From positions 1 to 34,261 of the forward strand of contig CANFKC010000049.1 of NCBI GenBank assembly GCA_947447265.1: 34,261 nt of DNA, read 5' to 3'. The notes beneath the pieces are model-generated. The model was given only the letters and a program-made list of their open reading frames with translations. It was not told the origin of the DNA and made no database searches. A program made the position numbers and the translations under genes. Shown here piece by piece: positions 17,932-25,347 of the stretch. Source of the DNA: Chitinophagaceae bacterium. GTDB lineage: Bacteria; Bacteroidota; Bacteroidia; Chitinophagales; Chitinophagaceae. Positions within the stretch are counted from its first letter, which is position 1. Each line of letters opens with the position of its first letter.

Positions 17932-18294
17932 GTGAAGAATAAGACATTGGTATTAGGTGCAACTGAAAATCCGGCAAGGTATAGCTACCTGGCTGTTAAG
18001 AAATTGCTGAGTAAGGGGCAGGCAGTACTTGCTATCGGGAAAACAGGGGGTATTGTTGATGGCGTGCAAATAGATAAGGAGCCCATGCCGAGTGAAGAAG
18101 TTGATACGGTTACCATGTACCTTAATGCCTTGCACCAAAAAGCTTATTACGACTATATACTCTCGTTAAAACCGCGCCGTATTATTTTTAATCCGGGTGC
18201 AGAAAACGAAGAACTGGAACAAATAGCCAACAAAGCAGGCATAGAAACAATAGAAGCCTGCACACTGGTTATGCTAACAACAGGGCAATTTTAG
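17932..18294 (+). CDS. CoA-binding domain protein (CoA_binding_2, YccU-like)
   Basis: 120 residues starting at GTG 17932. It is a single Rossmann-type domain: KTLVLGATENPARYSYLAVK binds the nucleotide in this family, followed by VLAIGKTGGIVDGVQI, then PRRIIFNPGAENEELEQIA and IEACTLVMLTTGQF with the conserved cysteine. Members bind CoA or related nucleotides; the cellular role is not established. It stands alone between two repeat-containing spacers. Confidence 0.85.
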   Translation: MKNKTLVLGATENPARYSYLAVKKLLSKGQAVLAIGKTGGIVDGVQIDKEPMPSEEVDTVTMYLNALHQKAYYDYILSLKPRRIIFNPGAENEELEQIANKAGIETIEACTLVMLTTGQF

Positions 18295-18403
18295 TTGGCA
18301 GTTTACAGTCAGCAGTTTACAGTTGGCAGTTGGCAGTCGCCCAATGATAGTAGACAGGTTTACAATTGGCAATTGGCAGTTTTACAGTCGGCAGTAGGCA
18401 GTC
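18295..18403. repeat. Degenerate tandem repeats of a GGCAGT/TTTACAGT unit
   Basis: The spacer consists of about ten imperfect copies of 7-10-nt units such as TTGGCAGT, TTTACAGT and CGGCAGT, some directly adjacent. It is not coding in any frame. Confidence 0.75.
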
Positions 18404-18449
18404 ACCAATTTAATCAATCTCAAATATTGCGCTTGACCATTAAATAATA

Positions 18450-18545
18450 CAGCTTTTTACTTTATACTTACGACTTAATACTTACAACTTACGACTATTT
18501 AAAAACAGCTTTCGACTTTATACTAACGACTTACGACTAAATAAC
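18450..18545. repeat. Two diverged copies of a ~45-50-nt ACAGCTTT...ACTTACGACT repeat
   Basis: The copy starting at 18450 (ACAGCTTTTTACTTTATACT) recurs from about 18505 (ACAGCTTTCGACTTTATACT); each is followed by several ACTTACGACT/ACTTACAACT units. It ends about 20 nt before the next gene. Confidence 0.7.
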
Positions 18546-18562
18546 TTTCCACTTTATACAAA

Positions 18563-19459
18563 ATGACTAAACAACTCGGTATTCTTGCTCTTGCTCTGGC
18601 GCTTTCTACAAGCGTTAAAACACATGCTCAGGGAATTACACCCCGTGATATGGAAAAGCTGCAGATAATGGAAGATTCTATGATGGTAACCGTCGATTCC
18701 ATGTACGAGGCTTTTATTCCTGATACCCGTATTGGTTATAGCGAACGTTTTATTAAGCAATTGGTCAGGACACTTAAAATACCCAATTCATTTGCCTACC
18801 CTTTTAACAAACTGAAAGAGAAGATCAATATGATTGCCCCGGAAGATAACTCCTTCCGCATATTTAACTGGGGAGTTACCTGGAATGAGCTGGGCAGGCG
18901 CTACTACGGTGCTGTGCAGTTACCGCAGGAAAAATTAAAGTTATTTGGACTCATTGATTATTCTGAAAAGCTTAATAAAGGTGCGGAAGACAGTGTACTA
19001 ACGAACGGCAAATGGTTTGGCGCTATCTATTACAACGTTATCACTACTGAAGTAGAAGGCCATAAGGTTTACAATCTGTTTGGCTTCAGCGCATCGAGCC
19101 CATTAAGTAATAAAAAGGTTATTGACCCGCTTACTATAACAGATAGTTCCATTACGTTTGGCGCACCTGTATTTGGTGTTGGTTCAAAGAACTTCCCGAA
19201 ACAGCGAATTAACCGCTTTATACTGGAATACAAGAAAAACGTGCAGGTTACACTCAATTATGACAAGGAAAAACAGGTAGTCGTATTCGATAATCTGATG
19301 TCGCAGGTAAACGACCCTTCCAGGAAATATACCTACGTACCGAGCGGACAATATGATGGTTTCAGGTGGGGGAATGAAATGTGGAATTACCTTTACAATC
19401 TGATACCGATAACCGAATTAAAAGACGGCCAGGCACCAACTGAAGAAGAAGGAAAGTAG
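18563..19459 (+). CDS. Conserved exported protein of unknown function
   Basis: 298 residues with an N-terminal signal peptide (LGILALALALSTSVKTHAQG). The mature part is mixed alpha/beta: an N-terminal helical stretch (MEKLQIMEDSMMVTVDSMYE), then a beta-rich core with RIFNWGVTWNELGRRYYGAV and GKWFGAIYYNVITTEVEG, ending in an acidic tail. It has no lipobox or T9SS tail, so it is probably periplasmic. It resembles widespread Bacteroidota proteins without an assigned role; I do not recognise a named family. Confidence 0.75.
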   Translation: MTKQLGILALALALSTSVKTHAQGITPRDMEKLQIMEDSMMVTVDSMYEAFIPDTRIGYSERFIKQLVRTLKIPNSFAYPFNKLKEKINMIAPEDNSFRIFNWGVTWNELGRRYYGAVQLPQEKLKLFGLIDYSEKLNKGAEDSVLTNGKWFGAIYYNVITTEVEGHKVYNLFGFSASSPLSNKKVIDPLTITDSSITFGAPVFGVGSKNFPKQRINRFILEYKKNVQVTLNYDKEKQVVVFDNLMSQVNDPSRKYTYVPSGQYDGFRWGNEMWNYLYNLIPITELKDGQAPTEEEGK

Positions 19460-19518
19460 CCAGCTTTACTGCTTCAACAAAAAAAGGAAGCGAGCGTCGA
19501 ATAATCCTTTAAATTTTA

Positions 19519-19526
19519 TACATTTG
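19519..19526 (+). promoter_or_regulatory. -7 box of the tRNA-Arg promoter
   Basis: TACATTTG matches TAnnTTTG exactly and lies 25 nt before the mature tRNA 5' end. No clear TTG is seen upstream at the expected distance. Confidence 0.55.
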
Positions 19527-19551
19527 CAGCCCCTAAAGGGAATAGTGTTCC

Positions 19552-19625
19552 GGTCCGGTAGCTCAGCTGGATAGAGCACCAGCCTTCTAAGCTGGGGGTC
19601 ATTGGTTCGAATCCAATCCGGATCA
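19552..19625 (+). tRNA. tRNA-Arg (anticodon UCU)
   Basis: 74 nt that fold as a complete cloverleaf. The acceptor stem GGTCCGG pairs with CCGGATC (one G-U pair) with discriminator A; the D arm contains AGCTCAGCTGGATAGAGC; the anticodon stem is CCAGC/GCTGG with loop CTTCTAA (anticodon TCT at 19586-19588); the T arm contains GGTTCGAATCC. CCA is not encoded. The 3' half is the likely attachment site for the integrase encoded just downstream. Confidence 0.97.
19603..19625 (+). other. Probable attachment site (attL or attR) in the tRNA 3' end
   Basis: The tRNA T-arm and acceptor 3' strand border a tyrosine integrase gene that points toward the tRNA. This is the standard layout of an element integrated into a tRNA gene with the tRNA kept intact. 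The exact core cannot be fixed because no second copy was seen in the window. Confidence 0.45.
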
Positions 19626-19638
19626 CTTTTCATCACTT

Positions 19639-19677
19639 AAAGCCTTGTAAATCAATAGATTGCAAGGCTTTATTTTT
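19639..19677 (+). terminator. Terminator after tRNA-Arg
   Basis: Arms AAAGCCTTG (19639-19647) and CAAGGCTTT (19663-19671) are followed by TATTTTTATT. Confidence 0.75.
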
Positions 19678-19678
19678 A

Positions 19679-19700
19679 TTTGTGGCATTTTTTGTGGCAT
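19679..19700. repeat. Direct repeat TTTGTGGCAT x2 beside the integration site
   Basis: Two perfect 10-nt copies (19679-19688 and 19691-19700), spaced 12 nt start to start, lie between the tRNA and the integrase gene. Their position fits integrase arm-type binding sites, but that is inference. Confidence 0.5.
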
Positions 19701-19724
19701 TTTTAATAAAGGTTACTCAAAGCA

Positions 19725-19748
19725 AAAGACCCCAGAAATGGGGTCTTT
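19725..19748 (-). terminator. Terminator of the integrase operon
   Basis: Arms AAAGACCCC and GGGGTCTTT with a 6-nt loop, followed on the minus strand by TTTGCTTTG. It lies 22 nt after the integrase stop. Confidence 0.7.
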
Positions 19749-19770
19749 CATTTACTGTATCATGCGAAAA

Positions 19771-21036
19771 TTATATTTCACCGCGCTCCTTCCATGCATT
19801 ACGCATGATGTCGGCATTCTCTTCACCATTAGATTTCACATAATTCTTAAACACCTTTACATCCTTGTGCCCAGAGATAGCCATGATAGTAAATATTGGC
19901 GTACCTTTCATATGCTCTAACGTGCAGTAGGTTCTACGTGCGCTGTGGCTTTGCAGGAGCTGCCATTTTTCATATTTTTCTACCTGCACCTGTCCACCTC
20001 TGGTTATTTTTTTCAGAAATGGCTTCTTTAATGAAGGTATGTTCTTGCCTATTTCTTTTAGATAGTCGTTGAAGGGCTGGTTCGTAGGACATGGTGGAAA
20101 GCCTGCCGAATACTTATCAAAAATTCGCTGCGCTATCGGGTGAATTGGTATTGTCACCTTAGCCTTGGTTTTCGTTTGCAGAACATAAATATTACCATTG
20201 CGAATTTGCTCCTGGGTGAGTTTAGAGAAGTCGGAGTACCTGAGTCCAGTCTTACACGCCGCAACAAATAAGTCACGCACTACCTCATAAGTGGGGTTAG
20301 AGAATTCGTTATAGTTCACTAAATCCACAATCTCTTCATCTGTAAGATAGATACTATCACTATTCTCCGCACCCAGCATCCCCTTCCAATTCAAATCGAG
20401 CCCCTTGTCTATCAATTTATTTTCTATCGCATAGTCGACCATTAGCCCAAATTTTTTCAGGTAGGTGCTTTTAGTGTTCAACGCCAGTCCTTGGATATTA
20501 GAAAGGTAATCCTCGTAGTCTTCAATAAGTTGCTGAGAAACATGAGTGAGATAAAATTTCTTGCCCATATGCTCCTCAAACTTTTCAAAACTACTCAAGG
20601 TTGAACCATAGGGCTTTATGCTATCAGCCTTTATTATCAGTTTGTTATTAGACTTTCTTTTACCGGCTTTGGTATCGTCTATAAACTGCTGAAAGTACGT
20701 TGTTATCAGTATACGCTGCTTCTTCTCTGGTTGACTCCTAACGATAGTCTTCTTGTTAATGGCATCCCGGAGCAGTTTAGGGGTGATATTCGCTGTACCG
20801 ATTTCATTCTCCAGTTTCTCAAATGCATTCCGAACTTTTTGCTCTGCCTTTGATAGCCTGCCTATCAATCCTGCGTTTTCAGCATTCTGCTTTGGTTCAA
20901 ATTTCTTATTGTTCCAATCAGACGTATGTATGCTTTCGCCTACTTGATATATCAAGCGACGCCCCCAGGCTATTGAAAAATATATGGATGTTATACCAAC
21001 CACTTTGGGATTGCGTATGTACATATTCAATCTCAT
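19771..21036 (-). CDS. Tyrosine recombinase/integrase
   Basis: 421 residues with the three-part Bacteroidota integrase layout: an N-terminal arm-binding domain (about 1-100), a SAM-like core-binding domain (about 110-215), and a C-terminal catalytic domain. Catalytic residues are visible: Arg266 in TGLRYSDFSKLT, His364 and Arg367 in HSARRTYCTLEHM, His390 in AISGHKDVKV, and the nucleophile Tyr399 in FKNYVKSN. The set is complete, so the enzyme may be active. It overlaps the helix-turn-helix gene upstream by 4 nt (ATGA), pointing to translational coupling. It probably integrates and excises the element at tRNA-Arg. Confidence 0.93.
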   Translation of the reverse strand: MRLNMYIRNPKVVGITSIYFSIAWGRRLIYQVGESIHTSDWNNKKFEPKQNAENAGLIGRLSKAEQKVRNAFEKLENEIGTANITPKLLRDAINKKTIVRSQPEKKQRILITTYFQQFIDDTKAGKRKSNNKLIIKADSIKPYGSTLSSFEKFEEHMGKKFYLTHVSQQLIEDYEDYLSNIQGLALNTKSTYLKKFGLMVDYAIENKLIDKGLDLNWKGMLGAENSDSIYLTDEEIVDLVNYNEFSNPTYEVVRDLFVAACKTGLRYSDFSKLTQEQIRNGNIYVLQTKTKAKVTIPIHPIAQRIFDKYSAGFPPCPTNQPFNDYLKEIGKNIPSLKKPFLKKITRGGQVQVEKYEKWQLLQSHSARRTYCTLEHMKGTPIFTIMAISGHKDVKVFKNYVKSNGEENADIMRNAWKERGEI

Positions 21037-21314
21037 TTCTTCTTTGTTTTAAACATAAACGCATCCAAATCACTCTTCCTAAACAGATACTTGCGACCGG
21101 TGCCGCCATTGGTTAGTTTACCTTGTATAACTCTGTTGACTAAAGTTCTGCTACATACTTTGCAGTATTTAGCAGCTTCTTCAAGTGTCATATTTTCATC
21201 AGGTGCATTGCGCTGGCTATAGTATGTAACCTTTTGCAATTCCCCATCAACTATCTCTTGGATTAGTCGTTTGAGATCAGAAACTGGCATAAATACCATT
21301 GAATGGAAATCCAT
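21033..21314 (-). CDS. Helix-turn-helix DNA-binding protein, excisionase-like
   Basis: 93 residues from ATG 21314; a GTG at 21344 would add ten residues. The C-terminal half is a winged HTH of the MerR/excisionase (HTH_17) type: MTLEEAAKYCKVCSRTLVNR, then GKLTNGGTGRKYLFRKSDLD with the usual RxYLFRKSDLDAFM-like end. It is coupled to the integrase gene by a 4-nt overlap, which fits a recombination directionality factor. The N-terminal helix (VSDLKRLIQEIVDGELQ) is common in Bacteroidota members. Confidence 0.85.
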   Translation of the reverse strand: MDFHSMVFMPVSDLKRLIQEIVDGELQKVTYYSQRNAPDENMTLEEAAKYCKVCSRTLVNRVIQGKLTNGGTGRKYLFRKSDLDAFMFKTKKK

Positions 21315-21333
21315 TTTTACACGTTGATATTGG

Positions 21334-21624
21334 TTAAAGAACACAAGATGCTCTTACGAATACAAAATTGACATCCTCCCACGAAAAAAGATTCTGACTA
21401 TCGCTACGCTTCTCAACCACGACATTGCCAAGGTACTTATCAAAGTATAATAGGATCGAATCATTAAATCTTATGTACCCATTTTCTGTATAGTACATGT
21501 AACATTGGGCTATGAATACAAATTCTATACCCATCGATTGCTCAAAAAACTCTTTTAGACCTTTACTGTCTATCTTGTTATGATCAGGTTTTAAAGCACC
21601 TAATGGCTTGTTTTCTTGGTCCAT
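21334..21624 (-). CDS. Small protein of unknown function in the integrase operon
   Basis: 96 residues, mixed alpha/beta with no signal peptide or membrane helix. It includes KGLKEFFEQSMGIEFVFIAQ and the aromatic-rich strand CYMYYTENGYIRF. It lies just upstream of the HTH/integrase pair and runs into its 5' end. I recognise no family. Confidence 0.55.
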   Translation of the reverse strand: MDQENKPLGALKPDHNKIDSKGLKEFFEQSMGIEFVFIAQCYMYYTENGYIRFNDSILLYFDKYLGNVVVEKRSDSQNLFSWEDVNFVFVRASCVL

Positions 21625-21682
21625 ATATTTTATTTATTTTGTTTGAGTTATTGTTCTATTTGTGCAACCTTTTTAGTTTAGT

Positions 21683-22456
21683 TTATTTGTAAAACTCCCT
21701 GACCCTTAAATCAGCAGGAATAGCTTTTATTTTATCCACTTGCTTGAAAAAGAAAGGAGTGTTAGTGGCTTTGCACTCCGCCATGAGTTTTCTAGCCCAG
21801 TCGGTATTGAACGGTCTTATCTTGTTTTTGGGTCCCGATTCGCCACCGTTAATTACCCAGTCGATAGATTTATTTTGTAGCCATGGCATAAGTGTCATCC
21901 ATCCCAACTGAGGCTCAACCGACAGGAATCTTCTGCCGTTTACTTGTATTAATTGACCTATTAATTTGTTTGCTGTGACTTGATCAACGGGCGAAGTACC
22001 GAACATTACATTGTCTGGTGGAGTTTGCTTCCATGACTGAGGTATATACTTATTAATATTACTAGGACGCTTCGTCAGTAACAAGAACATCAAATTGGGA
22101 TAAACACCAGCAGTAATATTGTCAAAGAATTTTTGTCGTAAATCCCCTGTGGTTGTGGAGAGTAGTTTCTCATCCTTGTCAATGAGTGGCATTGGAATTT
22201 CGAATATATCCATCATTGAGCCAACAAACACAGCATCTGTTCTGTTTGCCGTTTTAGCTTTTTTCTGAAAGCTTTTTAAGCTATCAAAAAATCCAGCAAT
22301 CTCTCTCCTTGGGTTTCTGGGTCCCCATAGTTCGTATCCTGTCCGCTTTGATATTGCGCAAGCGTAGCAGTTGTCACAGCCGCTATGAACCCGTGTGCAG
22401 CCGTGCCACGGATTACCCGTGTGCTTGGTCCATTCGATACCTGAATCTTGTGCCAT
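21683..22456 (-). CDS. DUF5131 (phage Gp37/Gp68) family protein
   Basis: 257 residues. The N-terminus has the family signature IEWTKHTGNPWHGCTRVHSG followed by CDNCYACAISKRTG, a cysteine cluster suggesting metal or Fe-S binding. Further family stretches are VFVGSMMDIFEIPMP, FLLLTKRPSNINKYIPQSW, NVMFGTSPVDQ, RRFLSVEPQLGWM and the glycine motif DWVINGGESGPKNKIRPF. This family is common in phages and integrative elements; its reaction is not established, and similarity to radical-SAM folds has been suggested only by motif. It lies 53 nt downstream of the ParB-like gene, probably in one operon. Confidence 0.85.
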   Translation of the reverse strand: MAQDSGIEWTKHTGNPWHGCTRVHSGCDNCYACAISKRTGYELWGPRNPRREIAGFFDSLKSFQKKAKTANRTDAVFVGSMMDIFEIPMPLIDKDEKLLSTTTGDLRQKFFDNITAGVYPNLMFLLLTKRPSNINKYIPQSWKQTPPDNVMFGTSPVDQVTANKLIGQLIQVNGRRFLSVEPQLGWMTLMPWLQNKSIDWVINGGESGPKNKIRPFNTDWARKLMAECKATNTPFFFKQVDKIKAIPADLRVREFYK

Positions 22457-22509
22457 TATTTTATAAAATTTAATTGTGAAAAAATGAGAGGGTTTATAGG
22501 TTAATTATC

Positions 22510-23619
22510 CTATGCGAAGTCGCTGAAGAAATCATCGAATTCGCTGTTGCCGCCGTCTGCTTCAACAGCTTTGAAATTTGCCTGAAGGAAGAAGCTCTTA
22601 TGATTTTGAGGTAACCTCCAGTTTCCATCGGGCAACTGTTGCAACTGCTGAGTACTAGTTATGTTTTGTTGATCCACGCTGAGTTGAAACTCGCCTACTA
22701 TCTCCAACTGCTTACCATCTTCCATTATGAGTATTGCCTTTTTAACTGGTAGTAAGTATGGATGTGGAATTTCCGCTGGCTCCTCGTCTTCGGCTTCATC
22801 TGTGTCTATTCCTTCGGCTTGGTTAATTGCCCTCATTCCAGGTACGTTCACTGCCGAAATGACCTTGTTCACATCTGTCCCTGCTGCTTGCATGAGCGCC
22901 TCTAATCCAGGCGAATTCGGCGCTGAAAGGACATTGGACATATTACCGACAGAGGAACTAGACGGTGAATCAACCTGAGGGTTGGTGCCTGCAGGTTCAC
23001 AAGAAGCTTCACTGCTTGCTGGTTTGCCACTATTTTTCACTGCGGCTTGTTTGAGCTTTCCATGCTCAACACATTTGTCATATGCTTGACTAAGGCTACA
23101 TTTATCTTTACCAGTTAGCATTTTTAGGAATTCGGCATTGCCATGCTCTGTTAACTTTATGTAGCATTTGGCAGCATGTTTACTGTTGCCAGTAACTGTA
23201 GCAATTCGGTCCTCTTTGTCGTTGCTGGGAGTAATCTTCCTAATCCAGCTTTTTCCATTTTTAGTGCCGATGTAGTCAATTATTATCTTAACAACCTCCG
23301 CCATAGCCCTTTCCTGCTTGTGCTCACGATACTGAAAAGCCAATAGAAATTCCATCCTTTCGTCTGCATTCAGTTCAACAACATCCAGTGTAATAGTATC
23401 TACATTCGATGCCCTCAGTGCTTCCACAGAACCATATCCTAATATAATTCGATAGGAGTCATTCTCAAGATAGGCTACTGGATTTCGATAGTATCTGTAC
23501 TTTTTAACAGCCTCCGTAAAAAAATTTGGATTATCAATGTGCTTGCATATTCTTTGATACACATCATAATATTCAACCTTGTCCAGGTTGGCGATTTCAA
23601 CTTTTGATTGCTTAATCAT
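22510..23619 (-). CDS. ParB/Srx-fold (ParB-like N-terminal domain) protein
   Basis: 369 residues. The N-terminal ~100 residues follow the ParB N-domain plan: a predicted interaction helix, NPVAYLENDSYRIILGYGSV in place of the usual GERRW-type motif, and DTITLDVVELNADERMEFLL. A helical middle part (HKQERAMAEVVKIIIDYIGT, with an HTH-like region near KDEDRIATVTGNSKHAAKC) could bind DNA. The Ser/Pro/Asn-rich linker (about 190-260) contains two similar pieces, LEALMQAAGTDVNKV and MRAINQAEGIDTDEA. The C-terminus is a beta-rich domain. The ParB-like enzyme motif is altered, so nuclease or CTPase activity is uncertain. Probably a DNA-binding or regulatory element gene paired with DUF5131. Confidence 0.6.
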   Translation of the reverse strand: MIKQSKVEIANLDKVEYYDVYQRICKHIDNPNFFTEAVKKYRYYRNPVAYLENDSYRIILGYGSVEALRASNVDTITLDVVELNADERMEFLLAFQYREHKQERAMAEVVKIIIDYIGTKNGKSWIRKITPSNDKEDRIATVTGNSKHAAKCYIKLTEHGNAEFLKMLTGKDKCSLSQAYDKCVEHGKLKQAAVKNSGKPASSEASCEPAGTNPQVDSPSSSSVGNMSNVLSAPNSPGLEALMQAAGTDVNKVISAVNVPGMRAINQAEGIDTDEAEDEEPAEIPHPYLLPVKKAILIMEDGKQLEIVGEFQLSVDQQNITSTQQLQQLPDGNWRLPQNHKSFFLQANFKAVEADGGNSEFDDFFSDFA

Positions 23620-23929
23620 ATTAAATTATTAATTGGTTTTGTTATAAAAATTGACAGACTATTCCCAGCTACATTGCTGTATTATTTTTTTTAGCGTTTG
23701 CTTTGGGAGTAGGCTTGCCTTACCTTTTTGTTACTTCATCTATCTGTTGCGCAATAGAATTAATAAAGAATTGTATGTGATAGCCTGTATTGCGTTTCAC
23801 TTTGCAAAGGTAAGAGTTCTTTTTTGACAGATATAATTAATATACATGCGAATTAACATTCGTGAGTCTGCAAATTCACGAATGTTAAAATAAAAAACCA
23901 CAAATAGTTGTAAACAAGCTTTTTATAGG
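23620..23929. other. AT-rich regulatory spacer upstream of the ParB-like/DUF5131 operon
   Basis: No gene is visible. On the minus strand a perfect -7 box TACCTTTG lies at 23805-23812, giving a leader of about 180 nt before the ParB-like ATG at 23619. No TTG is seen at the normal spacing. An 11-bp inverted repeat lies upstream of it (23855-23886). Confidence 0.5.
23855..23886. repeat. 11-bp perfect inverted repeat, possible operator
   Basis: AACATTCGTGA (23855-23865) and TCACGAATGTT (23876-23886) are separated by 10 nt. There is no T run on either side, so it is not a normal terminator. Its centre is about 60 nt upstream of the -7 box at 23805, a position suited to a regulator-binding site. 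Confidence 0.5.
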
Positions 23930-24238
23930 TTAACTAATAAGCATTTTGATAAACTTATGATAGATGCCACCTTTATCAAAGTCACCTTTTTTGACTGAAT
24001 TGTAAATAGCATTGAACGCTGGGGCGTTGATATCCAAAGATTTGCTTTCATCAGATTTGCAATAAATTGCATTATTGATAATTCTTACCGTTTCGGCTTT
24101 ATTTCCGTCAAGTTTATCACCATAAAGTTTCATCCACCCTTCATTTATAAGGTGGGAATATAAGTGCATAATGAAGGTGTCCAAATATTTAAACTTTTCA
24201 TCAAAAACAATTTTTTCATCTTGAATTTTGTAAACCAT
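23930..24238 (-). CDS. Hypothetical protein
   Basis: 102 residues, predicted mostly helical with no membrane segment. It contains KFKYLDTFIMHLYSHLINEG and KAETVRIINNAIYCKSDES. ATG 24238 is the only reasonable start. It is divergent from the ZorA-like gene and so close to it (about 95 nt) that there is no room for the missing 5' part of that gene. Family not recognised. Confidence 0.5.
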   Translation of the reverse strand: MVYKIQDEKIVFDEKFKYLDTFIMHLYSHLINEGWMKLYGDKLDGNKAETVRIINNAIYCKSDESKSLDINAPAFNAIYNSVKKGDFDKGGIYHKFIKMLIS

Positions 24239-24333
24239 TTTTTGCTGAAAGCGATATAGATCATTAGTGAAACCTAATAAATGGCTATATTCTGACTTAT
24301 AGGCAGGTTTTTTGGCAACTTCTGCTAGAGGAT

Positions 24334-25347
24334 TTGAAAAACTTAGTATTTCAAAAATCCTTTTGTATTTCTCCAGGTTCTGGCATTACAACATTACTTG
24401 GTGGGGTAAAAATTGCCATGATAGGAAGCCTTACGGGTTTATTCCTTACCGTAATCAATTCAGGGTGGTTTTTCAAATCATCAAAAAGTCAATTAGAGCA
24501 AAGGAAAAATGATTTTTACACCTTTATTCAAACTGAACTTTTACCCGTAGTAAACCAGAGTTTAAATGCAACTTTTGATTCACTTCAACGAAACCTCTTA
24601 AAGTTCAATGATACTTTCACTTATAATTTAGATCGTTTAGCGGGTATTTTTGACACCAACTATGAAGCGTTGCGAACTCAGGAGAAAGTCCTTGATATGC
24701 TTCAAAATATTGACCTTGCGGATATGGCAAAATACAATGTAAAAGTGCTGAAACAACTGCAATTAAGCATGGAAGAATTTGAAAAATTCAGCTCTTACTT
24801 ACAAAATATGAACACCTTTGTGGACAAAATAAACCAACTATTAAAGAGGACTGATAATTTCCAAACTATTGCTAATAATATTAATGATAATATAGGACAG
24901 AGCAATGATTTGATGGTTTTCCTGCATACTCATTTTAAGGCATTGGAGGAACGGAAAAAAGTGATACAAAATGCTGTAGTAGTGGTTGATGATGCAATTT
25001 CAGGGGCATTAAATGAGTTGAAAACGCATACCCATAAGTCAATAGAAAGTGTAAAGAAATTCACTATTGATGAATCTGATGCATTGCGGCAGGCACTTTC
25101 TGATAGCCATACAAACCTTCAAAACTTGGCTTACTTAGAAAACTTGAAAAAGGATTTATCGTTGTTTAAAAATAGTTCCGCTACTCATGGTGAGCAGCTA
25201 AAGCAACAGTTAGCTGAAATGAACGTTACTATGGGTAAATTGGTAGAGTTAATGAATGAAGGCAATGAACGGCAAAAAGAAAATATATTAAAACGATTAT
25301 TTAGCAAAAGTGATAAAACGGAGGCTACTAAAATAGAAACAAATTAA
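24334..25347 (+). CDS. ZorA/MotA/TolQ-like protein, N-terminal membrane helices missing
   Basis: The frame is open from 24271, but the only starts are TTG 24334 or ATG 24418 (310 residues). One membrane helix is visible (GGVKIAMIGSLTGLFLTVIN), matching the last MotA/TolQ/ExbB-type helix. The next ~290 residues are a long charged coiled-coil region (FNDTFTYNLDRLAGIFDTNY, KVLKQLQLSMEEFEKFSSYL), as in the intracellular tail of ZorA from Zorya anti-phage systems. Family members need at least three membrane helices to form the stator channel; here the others are absent, and the upstream sequence is not homologous-looking in any frame. The gene is probably 5'-truncated by a rearrangement near 24240-24390. 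It overlaps the ZorB-like gene by 1 nt (TAATG). Confidence 0.6.
   Translation: MKNLVFQKSFCISPGSGITTLLGGVKIAMIGSLTGLFLTVINSGWFFKSSKSQLEQRKNDFYTFIQTELLPVVNQSLNATFDSLQRNLLKFNDTFTYNLDRLAGIFDTNYEALRTQEKVLDMLQNIDLADMAKYNVKVLKQLQLSMEEFEKFSSYLQNMNTFVDKINQLLKRTDNFQTIANNINDNIGQSNDLMVFLHTHFKALEERKKVIQNAVVVVDDAISGALNELKTHTHKSIESVKKFTIDESDALRQALSDSHTNLQNLAYLENLKKDLSLFKNSSATHGEQLKQQLAEMNVTMGKLVELMNEGNERQKENILKRLFSKSDKTEATKIETN

Noticed and set aside
17794-18560. CRISPR array
   Set aside because: Repeats are short, imperfect and adjacent, without regular unique spacers, and no cas gene is present.
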